Below, one piece after another: positions 34,963 to 45,090 of a stretch of 64,000 nucleotides of DNA. The notes below the pieces were generated by a model. The model had not been told where the DNA came from and ran no database searches. It saw only the letters and a program-made list of their open reading frames with translations. The stretch covers positions 124,001 to 188,000 of the forward strand of contig JBAIAC010000280.1 of the NCBI GenBank assembly GCA_037349315.1, read 5' to 3'. The stretch comes from Chelydra serpentina (lineage: Eukaryota > Chordata > Testudines > Chelydridae). Position numbers and translations under genes: made by a program. The number at the start of each line of letters is the position of its first letter. Position 1 is the stretch's first letter.

Positions 34963-35730
34963 TAGGGCCGCCCCTAGGCATACGCAGGTACGTAGGGGAC
35001 CATGACATTTGGGGCACCAAATTGCCCCAGATTTCATGGTGCCCTAGGCAGTTGCGTGCTGCATACGCGGCAGCACCAGCCCCGTCCACCACCCCCACAG
35101 CTGGCCCCGCCCCATGGGCTGTGCCCCTTCCCAAGGGGGGCGTGGGGCCTCTTACCCTTCCCCCTGCTCCGCCCCCGGCCCACCCCCATTCCACCTCTTC
35201 CCCCAGCGACCCCGCACTCACCGGCAGCTGCGGGAAGAGGCGCAACCCAGCCCCAGTCCTCTCTACTCCGCCAGCTCCCAGCCGCGGCGCTCCGCTTCCC
35301 ACCGCCGGTGAGTGCGGGGAGGTGGGGAAAGGACACCCCCCGCACTCACCAGCGGCTGGGAGCTGGCGGAGTAGAGCAGGGTGGGGCCCGGCTGCGCTGC
35401 TTCCGGACGCTGACGGTGAGTGCAGGGGGGACCCCTTCCCCCAAACCCCTTCCCCCGAGTGACACGGCTGGGGCCGGGGTGAGGGAAGTGAAGCGGGCTG
35501 CTCCCAGCCCCCTGCTAATCCCCTGGACCACTCTGGGCCTGTGGGGCCCCCCAAAGTGCCCCCCCCCCCCACAGCCCTTGCCTCCCGGGCCCCACAGGCC
35601 TTGAGCGCAGCCCAGACCCTTGGGGGGGGGGAGCAGGTCCCCTCCCCCCCGCAGAGGCCTGGGGCACCACACAGTCCCCCACCCCACGGGGGGGCTGTGT
35701 AGGGCACCAAAATGGCTAGGGACGGCCCTG
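34963..35730. mobile_element. non-autonomous hAT element, copy 2
   Basis: Duplicate of 15194-15968, flanked by ACAATACT and ATAATTCT. Length differences are confined to G/C runs and short indels. Confidence 0.83.
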
Positions 35731-35901
35731 ATAATTCTTCCAGGCTTTTTCTGTCAGGATCTTGATCATGGGTCACTCACTGTAACTGATTTTTAACCCT
35801 TAAACTCTCCAATATCAAAATTAAACTTTGACAAGCGTGTGGTTCTGATCCAAAAATCCAACTAACCTGGGCTAATGTGTCTCCAAGCACGACTACGCCA
35901 C

Positions 35902-37788
35902 TGTGACCGGGGGCCTAGTGGGGGCCAGCTGCGGTCACTCCATTAGGGTGAACTGCAAAGAATGGGGCAGACAATCCCCCAAACGCAGGTGGAGATTCCA
36001 ATACTTGGATTTAACAAGCCAGCATAAAACAGCTTCTTTAATACTTCACTGGTTACTCAGAAGTCCAAACAACACAGTTCCCTTAAGGTGATCCAGCCTC
36101 AGGCCTCCATCCAGGTACCCACGTCAAATATGATGATTTCTGAAAATCTTATTTCATCATATAAAAGAAAAGGTTCTACCAGTCCCAAGGGATCGGACAC
36201 ATAGGTGCCGACTCCATGGGTGCTCCGGGGCTGGAGCCAACCACGGGGGAAAATTGCTCTGCACTCACTTGGAGCTCCCCACCCCGGCTCAGCTCCGCTC
36301 GCCTCTGCCTCTTCTCTTGAGCGCGTTGCCACGTCCTGCTTCTCTCCCCTCCCTCCCAGCGCTTGCGCCGTGAAACAGCTGTTTCACGTGGCAAGCCTGG
36401 GAGGGAGGCAGGAAGGGGAACGCAGCACGGTCGGGGGAGGAGGCGGGGCTGCGGTGGGGATTTGGGGAGCGGTCCAATAGAGGCAGGGAGGGGTGGAGTT
36501 TGGGCGGGGACTTTGGGGTAGAGGTGGAGTCGGGGCGGGGGTGCGAGCACCCACCGGCGCCGAGAAAAGTTGGTGCCTGTCGGACACATTACCTCCCAGG
36601 TTAATGATTGGTTCAGATCTTACCCACATACACACGACAGCCAATTCTTATGAACTAAACTAACATTTATTAAAAAACAACCGGTAGAGAGTCTGGTTAA
36701 ACGATCAATATACAGACAGACATGAGTTCAATCCGTTGAGGTTCAGATTCACAGCAGAGATGGAGAGCTTTAGGGTTGCACAGAGTTCTTTCCGAAATAG
36801 TTCATAGGTCATAGTCCAATGTCCAAATCTCATGTTCAGGGCGTACCAGCATAAGTGGGACCTCAGTCTTGCGACCCAAACTTCCCCTGATGAAGCTTAA
36901 GCAGATCTGAGATGACAGAATCAGGACCCAAGGGTCTTTTTATACATTGTTCTAGCATCCACTTGACCACACAGTCCTGGTTAAAGAATAGGCTTTTGAT
37001 GTAACCTTTTGCTTTCTAAACACCACCAGTAATTACAACGAGGCATCCTTGTGGCACCTTAGAGTCTAACCTATTTATTTGGGCATAAGCTTTCGTGGGC
37101 TACAGCCCACTTCATCAGATGCAACTGTTGAGAATAGCCCACTTCCACCTTAATTGAATTGGCTCGTTAGCACTGACCCCCCGCTTGGTAAGGCAACTCC
37201 CACCTTTTCATGTGCTATGTATTTATACCTGCCTCTGTATTTTCCACTCCATGCATCTGAAGAAGTGGGTACGAGCCCATGAAAGCTTATCCCCAAATAA
37301 ATGTGTTCGTCTCTAAGGTGCCACAAGGACTCCTCGCTGTTTTTGCTGATACAGACTAACCCGGCTACACTCTGAAACCGGTCACCAGTAATTAGTTACA
37401 CAAATTAACATTGGGCAACTTATCCATTAGGCAATCTATGACAAACTTCAGAGAGACATATAGACAATGACATTATTTTACCCAAGATTCATCAGATGTT
37501 AATATTCCCTTTTGATCTCTGAATCAATAGTTATAGTGACAGACAGGAACTGTCTGTTTACGGGTAGCATCTAAGATACACACAATTAGTTTTACTTCTA
37601 ACAAGACAGGGTTGCATTTCAAAGTTCTACCCTATTTAAGTTATCATCCGCACACCTTTCTAACACGACTTTAAAGGTGGGCTTTGGGTCATTCAGCCCG
37701 CAAGCTGTTTAAACCTTTCTAGCCATGCGTCACTGAAAGATTGAGGGAAACTGAGGCATGCTGAGGCTTAAAAAAATATTACAGGGCA
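35902..37788 (-). mobile_element. 5' LTR of the block retrotransposon, copy 2, with two insertions
   Basis: Duplicate of 16140-18027, carrying the hAT element at 36201-36579 and the foldback element at 37036-37382. The Ser-tRNA-type primer site is at 35887-35900. Confidence 0.65.
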
Positions 37789-38818
37789 TTGCCCCTTGGT
37801 CACACACTGGGAGGCATCCCCATCCTGCTGTGCGAGGCGGCTCTGCAGCGTGTAGAAATAGGGCAGTACCCCTTTAAACAGGAGGTGAGCCCTCAATGGG
37901 CGCTCACCGGGTTCTGGGTTGAATAAGGGGCCCCAAAGCAGACGGACCAGCTGGTTGTGACAGAGTGGGGAGTGGGGTGGATTGACCGGGGAATGTCCTC
38001 TAGTTTTACTGGGGCCGTCTACAGTGGGGATGGGAGTCAGATATCCGAGCTGTAACCTGAGCCAGGAAGGGGGTGGGGGGAGGTGACACCTTTGCCCGGG
38101 AAACTGAACAAAGGCTGGAGGAGGAGCTGGGGGGAGAGAGAGAGAGTCTGCTAGAGGGGTTTTGGTTTCAGTTTGGAGTTGGGTGGTGGAATGAAGGGAA
38201 CCCCAAGGCTGGGGTCTAAGCTCCCTGTCCCACAGAAGGACATAATTTAGGAGTCCTGGTTGTACCTACAAGCTCTGTTTTAGGCTGTGTTCCTATTAGC
38301 CAGCCAGTAAAACGGAAGGTTTATTGGACGAGAGTCACAGTAAATCCCAGAAAGAGGGGTGCAGGGTGCTGACTCCCCCACACTATGTAACACTGGGCGC
38401 GTGAAGCCAGGCCAGGCCTGTGGAGGTGTAGCTGGTGAACGGGGGTAGGTGGCTGGCGCCTGTCTGGGGCAGCTGTGGAAGGGGAAGAAGAAGGGGGCAA
38501 CCAGAGCTGCCCAAAGGGAGGGGCAGCTGATGAGTTTCGGGGCAAGTGGGGCACTTCCCCTGGGTCCCAGCAGCGTCCGCAGCTCTCTCCATGCTGCCCC
38601 ACGGCTCCTCAGCCCCTGCCCAGAGCTGGCACTGGCCGGCTGGTAGAACGCTTGGGAAGGAAAAGGGACGCCTGGTCTGGGACTGGCTCCCTCCCACAGA
38701 GCCCCCCCAGGCAGGGACATATTGCCAGGGGGGCTTGCGCTGGCCGGTCCCAGGTTTATCACACACTGGGCCCCTGATGCACAGAATCACTGTCCCACCC
38801 AGTGTCTCTGCTTCGCAG

Positions 38819-38924
38819 GGGGCGCTGGTACTGGAAGAACCATTTCACCACGGCGCAGATGGGCCAGGTTTACTGAGAGTGGCTGCAGGAGCTGGCCGGG
38901 ACCTTCCCCTGGGACAAGGAGTGA
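38819..38924 (+). pseudogene. terminal exon of a SULT2-type sulfotransferase, copy 2
   Basis: The same 3' splice site (CTTCGCAG) precedes RWYWKNHFTTAQ and EWLQELAGTFPWDKE. The in-frame stop is TGA at 38874-38876, one codon downstream of the TAG in copy 1, where copy 1 has CGA, so the two copies died by different mutations. A 9-nt in-frame deletion distinguishes this copy. An AATAAA signal is at 39145-39150. Confidence 0.7.
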
Positions 38925-39750
38925 CACCCAGCAGGGTGCACGGGGCTGTACATAGCCAGGGGACACCGTGGCTGCTGGATGCCTCTCCATGGAGCCAGGG
39001 CTCCCCCTAGTGGTGTCCTGCAGTAGCTCCCCCCTCCAGAGCAGCTGGTGCTACTGCCAGGGGGCGCCCTCGCCTGACGTCCGGTGCCCCACGCTCGTCC
39101 CTCCTGCCCGTCCGCTCTTTCCTGCCCGCTTTCCCTCCCCCGCAAATAAAAGCCGCCTGCACCTAGGGGTTGGTTTATAACCCACACCGCTCCTAAACCG
39201 CCAATCCAGATGGCAGGACACGCCGTCAGCAGCTGCCTCATCTATTGCATCCACCCGCGAGCCAGGATTCCTGGGTTCTCTCCCTGGCTCTGGGAGAGGA
39301 GTGGGGTCTAGTGAGTCCAGCCCAGCACCCTCTGGGCAAGTGCAACCCCACCACCCTCTAGGGGGTGTTCCTCTAGCTGGCGCTGCAGGGGCTGGTGCTC
39401 ACAGGGCTGGAGATCGGGGGTTCAATCCTGGGGTGAGGCTGTCGGATTGGGAGTATGTTGTATCAATCAGGCAAGGTTCTAACAAACTTCAACAGGTCTT
39501 TATTTTAAAGTGGAAACCTCTTTACCAAGCTGCTGCTGCACCCTCCCAGCCTCTCAACTCCTCCCCCTCCTTCCTGTTTCCTGTCCTTTCAGACTCCCAG
39601 CAGCCAGTGCTCTCACTTCTAATAGTTACAAGCAACATCTAAATGCCACATTCCCTCCTCTCTTAAGAAACTCTCCCAATTAAAATAAACATTGTTATTC
39701 TAACCACAGGAACAAATATGAAAGAAGACACTATACTGTTGGCAGAAATA

Positions 39751-40784
39751 TTACACTGAAAACACTGTAGATACTACATAACAGTCTCTAGTCCAGACAG
39801 GTGGTCGTCTGGGTCTGACAGGCCGCCTCTCAAGCCCCGGTTCCAGTGCAATGTCTTGTTGTGTTGGTCCTACGGTGAAGTCATCCAATGCAGACTGGGT
39901 GTTGGCATAATCTCCTCTTGGTGCATAGGCAGGTGCAAGATAAGAAGCATTCCATACCCGTCCATCAGAAAGTCGATAGGTGTAAGGTCCCTTCTTCGCT
40001 ATGATTTTAAGAGGAGCTGTGAATTTATGGTCCCCTTTGCGTAAAATTCCAGGTTTTCGTATTCTAACAAAGGAACCACACTCAAACTTTGGTTCCTTAG
40101 CACCCCGCCGCTTGTCTGTGAAAGCCTTAGACTTTGCTTGGTTCTGTTCAACTGTTTTTCTCACATCACCCTCATTTGGGGCATCAGGTCGTGCCTGTAA
40201 CAATCCAGAAATGTTCAGTTTAGTATTCATCTGTTTCCCATGCAGTAACTCTGCGGGTGATCTTTGCATTGTGGCATGTCGTGTGGCCCGGAATGTTTGC
40301 AAGAAATCAGTAGTGAAGGGTATCCACATTCGCCCTTCCAGTTTAGCCTTTTGCAAACTCTCCGTTCAATTTCCCCATTGGCTTGAGGGTAATATAGGGA
40401 TGACCTTCTGTGTAAAATGTTCCTCTGTGCTAGAAAAGTTTCAAACTCCAGGGAAGTAAATTGACTACCATTATCTGAAACCAGTTCTTTGTGGTTACCT
40501 TCCCTGCTAAAAACTGAAGAGAGGAACTTAATTACTGTAGCAGAAGAGATTTGCGATGTAAATGCTACCTCAGGCCATTTACTGAAATAGTCTATTAAAG
40601 TGATGGCAGACCGGCAGTCAATTGGAGCAGTATCAAAGGGTCCTACAATGTCAATTGCCACTTTTTCCCATGCAGAATCAGGAAGAGGAACAGGCTGTAA
40701 TGGAGGGGTACTTGTCACTGCTGTCTTATCATGCATTTGGCAAGTGACACAGGATTTTATGAGTGCCTCAGTTTGAGAGTCCAT
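39751..40784 (-). pseudogene. gypsy integrase, frameshifted
   Basis: The first frame (40784-40227) has part of the zinc-binding domain (SCVTCQMH) and the D,D-35-E core: VAIDIVGPF, LVSDNGSQF and YPQANGEIER. A frameshift near 40.35 kb moves the C-terminal part to a second frame (40356-39751), which ends after the RLSDGRVWNASYL segment. Integrase joins element ends to chromosomal DNA; this copy is broken. Confidence 0.9.
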
Positions 40785-40904
40785 CCCTGGCCACCAATAC
40801 AGATCCCGTAGTCGTTGTTTGGTTCAGACCATTCCTTGAGTATCGTGTGCCAGGTGTATGAGTTTTGACTGTAATTCTTCTGGCACAAGGAGCCGGTGTG
40901 TACC

Positions 40905-42928
40905 TCATAGCACACAGCCATCAAGCAAAGAAAATTCATCCCAAACTCTAAAATAAGGCAGCAAAACTGGGTCAAGGTTTTTAGGGTCACTTGGCCATCT
41001 CTTTGTCAGAAATTCCCGTAGTTTTTGTTGAATTGGACATGCTGAACAAGCAGCTTGAAATTGTTCTCTTGTAACTGCAGTAAGAGTGCCTGTAATAAGT
41101 GCAACTACTACCTCCTCATCCTCCGGTGGACTATCTGGTGAAGGCAAAGGCAAGCGAGAAAGGCAATCAGCTACCACATTTTGGTTTCCAGGCTTATATT
41201 CCAGTTCATAATTGAAAGAGAGCAGTCTCACAGACCATCTAGCAATACGATACCCTGCTCTTCCCAGTCCTTTCGTGGTGAGCAACGTCGTCAAAGGGCT
41301 GTGGTCTGTGCGCAACTTGAATGTGCGGCCCCACAGGTAAGTTCTCCATTTTTCAGTAGCCCAGACACAAGCAAGTGCTTCTTTTTCAACTGTAGAATAT
41401 TTTCTCTTGGCATTACTTAATGTCCGTGAAGCAAATGCAACAGTCCTCTCTGTGCTGTCCTCGTGAAGTTGTGTGAGGACAGCCCCAAGTCCATAATCAG
41501 AAGCATCCGTAGTTACAATTGTGGGCAATGCAGGACTGAATAGTGCAAGTACTGGACTATGTACCATCAAGTCTTTCACCATTTCGAAACTAGCTTGTGC
41601 ATCTGTTGTCCACACTAAGGTTGAAATTCCCCATAGTAATTCTCGTAACGGTTCAATGACAGAAGCATAATTGGGAATGAATTTTGCATACCAGGAGGTA
41701 AGACCCAAGAAGGAACGTAAGGTTTGCAAATTTGTTGGAGGAGGAGCATTTGAAATTGCCAGGATATGATCTCGATCAGGTTTTAGTCCAGCCTGTGAAA
41801 TTGTATGCCCCAGAAAGGAGAGTTCAGTTTGTCTAAATTTGCATTTGGATCTATTGAGCTTGAGGCCTGCTTTGCTGACGCAGTTTAGTACAGACTGCAG
41901 GTTATTGGAAATACTTCTGAGGAGCATGACAAACACGATAATATCATCCAGATAGCACTGAACTCCATGTTGATTCTTCAGAATCAATGACATCATTTTT
42001 TGGAAGGCACTTGGGGCAGATGCGAGACCATTTGGAACACGTTTAAAACGAAATAGTCCCTCATGTGTAATAAATGCTGTGAGGTCTCTGCTATCTTCAT
42101 GCAACATAACCTAGTAGTACGCAGTCTGCAAATCAAGAGTAGAAAACATATTTGCAGAACTCTGTGGAGCAAAGACTCTATGTGAGGGAGAGGATGACTG
42201 TCAATAACAATAGCTTTATTTGGCTCCCTTAAGTCCACACAAAGGCGAATGCCTCCACCCTTCTTCTGCATCTCTACTATAGGTGAAGCCCATTCCGAGG
42301 AGTCAATCTCTTCAATAATGTCCTTTTGAATAAGTTTTCTAAGTTCCTCTGAGACAGCGTCCCTGACTGAAAATGGTAAGTGCCGTAACTTCTGTCGTAC
42401 AGGCATCACATTATTCCGCATTTTAACTTTATGCAGAAACCCATAAGCACAGCCGAGTTTCTCCCCGACCTGGTGTTGGGTCCCAGCTGAAACTGGTGTG
42501 TGTACTGCAAGAGTGCTTTGCTGAGGAAGATCAATTCGTCCATTAACTACCCTGAGATTTAAAGCAGCCAATAAATCTCTGCCAAGGATAGGGGTGCCTT
42601 TGTGGACAATGAAGAACTCTGCAGTTACACAGCGATCACCAAAAGTAACTGTTGCTGGCAGGCTGCCATGTACTGGAATATGGTTTTTCAAATAGCACAC
42701 CAAGTGAAGTTTGGGTTCAGTAAGAGGCACATCTTTAAAGTAATGCAAATAGATGGAATCAGGTAGTATAGATACTGCTGAGCCAGTGTCCAACATTAGC
42801 TGAATAGAGTGTGATATGCCTGCAGGTTTGGTGGAAATGTTTACAGTGCACTTTATTTGTTCTGGAATATGTGCAGTAGTGATTTTGTAACCGCATGCAC
42901 CTGTTGGTTGAACCGGCTGCTGCGACAT
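40905..42928 (-). pseudogene. gypsy protease, reverse transcriptase and RNase H, frameshifted
   Basis: The upstream frame (42928-41993) has the aspartic protease triad (LMLDTGSAVSILPD) and the start of the reverse transcriptase (EWASPIVEMQKKGGGIRLCVD). A frameshift near 42.1 kb leads to the second frame (42107-40905), with catalytic YLDDIIVF, the FLGHTISQAGLKPD thumb region and RNase H starting TTDASDYGLGAVL, with TDHSPL and NVVADCLSR further on. The breaks preclude a full Pol protein. The layout fits the mag/SURL side of Ty3/gypsy, though that placement is tentative. Confidence 0.92.
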
Positions 42929-43446
42929 ACTTTAGCAAAATGCCCAATCTTTTTGCAATGATTGCACTGAGCTACTTTTGCAGGACATCCTGTGTAGCTT
43001 GCAAGGTGTTGTGAGGATCCACAGCGAAAGCATGCTTTTACTGTATTTTGAATTTGCTGATTCAGTGGTATTTCATTAGTTTTCCTTTTGTAATCTTTTG
43101 TCTGCAGCAATAGTGGACTTTTCTGCAAAGGAGTCACAGCCTGGACTGTGCCTCCTGTATCCATGCTCATTATTTTGGCTTCAGCTGTTGCTGACTCAGT
43201 CTGAGTAGCAATGGTTATTGCTTTTTCTAGTGTAAGTTCTGGTTCTAGAGGTAAGCATTCTCTTACACGAAGCATGGTTGTTTTCTCAATGAGCTGGTCT
43301 CTAATAATCTCATCTGCCATATTCCCAAAGTCACAAGTTACAATCAGACTCCTCAGGGAAGCAATATACTGCATTATAGTCTCCCCTGTTTTGTGCTCAC
43401 GCTGGCGAAATCTGTAGCGATTACTACATTCACTTTTGGCACACAT
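42853..43446 (-). pseudogene. gypsy gag with zinc knuckles
   Basis: The frame contains a capsid-like stretch (RFRQREHKTGETIMQYIASL, IIRDQLIEKT) followed by two zinc-knuckle-like motifs: CFRCGSSQHLASYTGC, with abnormal spacing, and CNHCKKIGHFAKVC, a canonical CCHC. Gag packages the element RNA. The N-terminus upstream of 43446 is disrupted by an A/T run. Confidence 0.85.
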
Positions 43447-43989
43447 TTTTTTTTTAATGCAGTGAGTGCAGTCTCATATTTGTCATCCACAAGGGGAAAA
43501 GTGTAAAATATACGCTGCCCTTCTGCTCCAAGGCAGTGGATTAGCAGAGCACGCTTTCTTATTCAGAAATCTCTGTAGCACTGATTGCAAGCAGATAAGT
43601 CTCAAACATATGGATCCAGACAGTAAAAGCAATTGGAGGCTCACCTGGGCTTTGCAGAAAGGGTGCAGGTGGGTTCAGATGCAGAAAATCCATCCTCGTC
43701 GCCAAAATGTTGTATCAGTCAGGCAAGGTACTAACAAACTGCAACAGGTCTTTATTTTAAAGTTGAAACCTCTTTACCAAGCTGCTGCTGCACCCTCTGT
43801 AGCTCTCCCAGCCTCTCAATTCCTCCCCCCTCCTTCCTGTTTCCTGTCCTTTCAGACTCCCAGCAGCCAGTGCTCCCACTTCTAATAATTACAAGCAACA
43901 TCTAAACACCACACTTCCCCAGGCCCCTCTGGCAGAGAGCTGGGCTGCCGGCCCGGTCTCACGTCCCGGCTCTGGGCAGCACCTAGTGG

Positions 43990-44140
43990 GTCCCAGCGGG
44001 AGCGCTCGCTGCTGGTGCCTTTCTGACCCACAGGCCAACTCGCACCCTGGCAGAAATCTGGGGGCGGGGAGGGGGCATGTGATGATCATAATGGTCCCTT
44101 CTGACCTTAAAGTCTATGAGTCTATGAGTCTATGTGACCC
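43990..44140 (+). repeat. truncated interspersed repeat tail
   Basis: It ends in GATCATAATGGTCCCTTCTG followed by three tandem TCTATGAG units. The same tail closes the longer copy at 44600-44905. Confidence 0.55.
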
Positions 44141-44309
44141 CACGTACTCCCCACCCATGCGTTGCCTGTCCCAGACCTGTATAACAATGTGATCCCACCA
44201 CTCAGCTCTTGTTTCCTGAGCCCAACAGCAATGGTCCACCGTGTGCAGCCGCTCCGTGATGCCAGAAGGAAGCTGCTGTTGGTTCTTTCCATGGCACACA
44301 GCAGCTCGG

Positions 44310-44488
44310 CAGAGCCGTAACTACATATTTTTGTGCCCAAGGCAAGAAGGACCCTCGCCGCCGAAATGCCGCCGACATGGACGCAGAGGTGGAGAGAGTC
44401 GCGGCACGGCTCGGGGAGTTTTCTGCGCCCCTCACCTTTCCGCGCCCGAGGCAAGTGCCTCACTCACCTCGCCCTTGTTACAGCACTG
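44310..44488. mobile_element. short non-autonomous hAT-like element
   Basis: Imperfect inverted ends (CAGAGCCGTAAC and GTTACAGCACTG) are flanked by AGCTCGG at 44303-44309 and 44489-44495. It is inserted within interspersed repeat sequence. Confidence 0.65.
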
Positions 44489-44599
44489 AGCTCGGGCAAC
44501 TCTGATTCCTGTTCAGACTGGGAGCTCATGACGTGCTGCCTGACCAGCCGCGCTGCGTTCACAGCAGTGGAGAGCCGGGCGGGATCCATCGTATCACCA

Positions 44600-44905
44600 T
44601 ATCTGGGGTCAGGAAGGAATTTCCCCCAGGTCAGATTGGCAGAGACCCTGGGGGGTGTTTCGCCTTCGCCTGCGGCCTGGGGCGCGGGGCACTGGCAGGT
44701 TTCAACTAGGGTCAGTTGTGGATTCTCTGTAACTTGGAGTCTGTAACCCACGATTTGAGGCCGTTAGTGACTCAGCCGGGGGCTCGGGTTCTGCTGCAAG
44801 AGTGGGGGCGTGGAGGGGGGGCTCTGTGGCCTGCCATGTGCAGCAGCTCAGACCAGACGATCACGATGGACCCTTCTGGCCTTAAAGTCAGTGAGTCTGT
44901 CGCCC
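44600..44905 (+). repeat. interspersed retroelement 3' region
   Basis: It carries GTCAGGAAGGAATTTCCCCC, a central GATTTGAGG segment and the tail GACCCTTCTGGCCTTAAAGT. It looks like a non-LTR retroelement or SINE 3' part and ends 36 bp 3' of the stop codon of gene C, so it may lie in its 3' UTR. Confidence 0.55.
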
Positions 44906-44940
44906 CCTGGGGGCCAGCGCCCCATGGCTGCGGGGGGCTC

Positions 44941-45090
44941 TCACTGCGGGGCCCCCCGGCTCACGTTGATGGCGGCGTAAACGCTGGACTGGGCGGGCTC
45001 GGGGGCAGGGGCCAGGCCCCCCCGCTTGGCCTGCAGCGCCTGGCAGTTCAGCTCGGCGTAGGTGAGACCGTCGGTGCCGGGGTCGGGCTC
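44941..45090 (-). other. ITIM exon of gene C
   Basis: The final 150-bp exon starts in phase 0 after CCCCCAG. LTYAEL and SVYAAI lie 29 residues apart (Tyr to Tyr), and the stop TGA is at 44943-44941. Confidence 0.9.

Larger units (their letters stand above)
30597..35776 (-). pseudogene. gag/protease-like retrotransposon reading frame, copy 2
   Basis: The order of parts is as in copy 1: start at 35776, hAT insertion, coiled-coil-like region, retropepsin-like domain (34498-33884) without DTG, low-complexity parts, solo LTR, and a 320-codon frame (31559-30597) with the same hydrophobic segment. The two 320-codon frames differ by only a handful of residues and neither has a stop. Given the short divergence implied by the duplication, this does not by itself show selection. 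Confidence 0.65.
29728..37945. repeat. 8-kb segmental duplication, copy 2
   Basis: It matches 10150-18180 throughout, including the solo LTR, hAT and foldback insertions at the same bases. It keeps an 80-bp stretch at 31721-31800 missing from copy 1 and lacks about 26 bp present at 13058-13083. Beyond 37945 the copies diverge: a 440-bp insert here precedes the shared flank at 38395. Confidence 0.93.
39456..43913 (-). mobile_element. Ty3/gypsy LTR retrotransposon, LTR to LTR
   Basis: Direct repeats at 39456-39650 (195 bp) and 43708-43913 (206 bp) both start TGTTGTATCA and end in ACA on the plus strand. On the minus strand the primer site TTTTGGCGACGAGGATGG follows the 5' LTR, and a purine tract (AGAGAGGAGGGAA) precedes the 3' LTR. 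Internal order is gag, protease, RT, RNase H, integrase. No matching target duplication is seen. The element split a sequence homologous to the 3' flanks of genes A, B and D. Confidence 0.93.

Noticed and set aside
39440..43925. Target-site duplication for the gypsy element
   Set aside because: The bases outside the LTRs (GAGTA and CTTCC) do not match.
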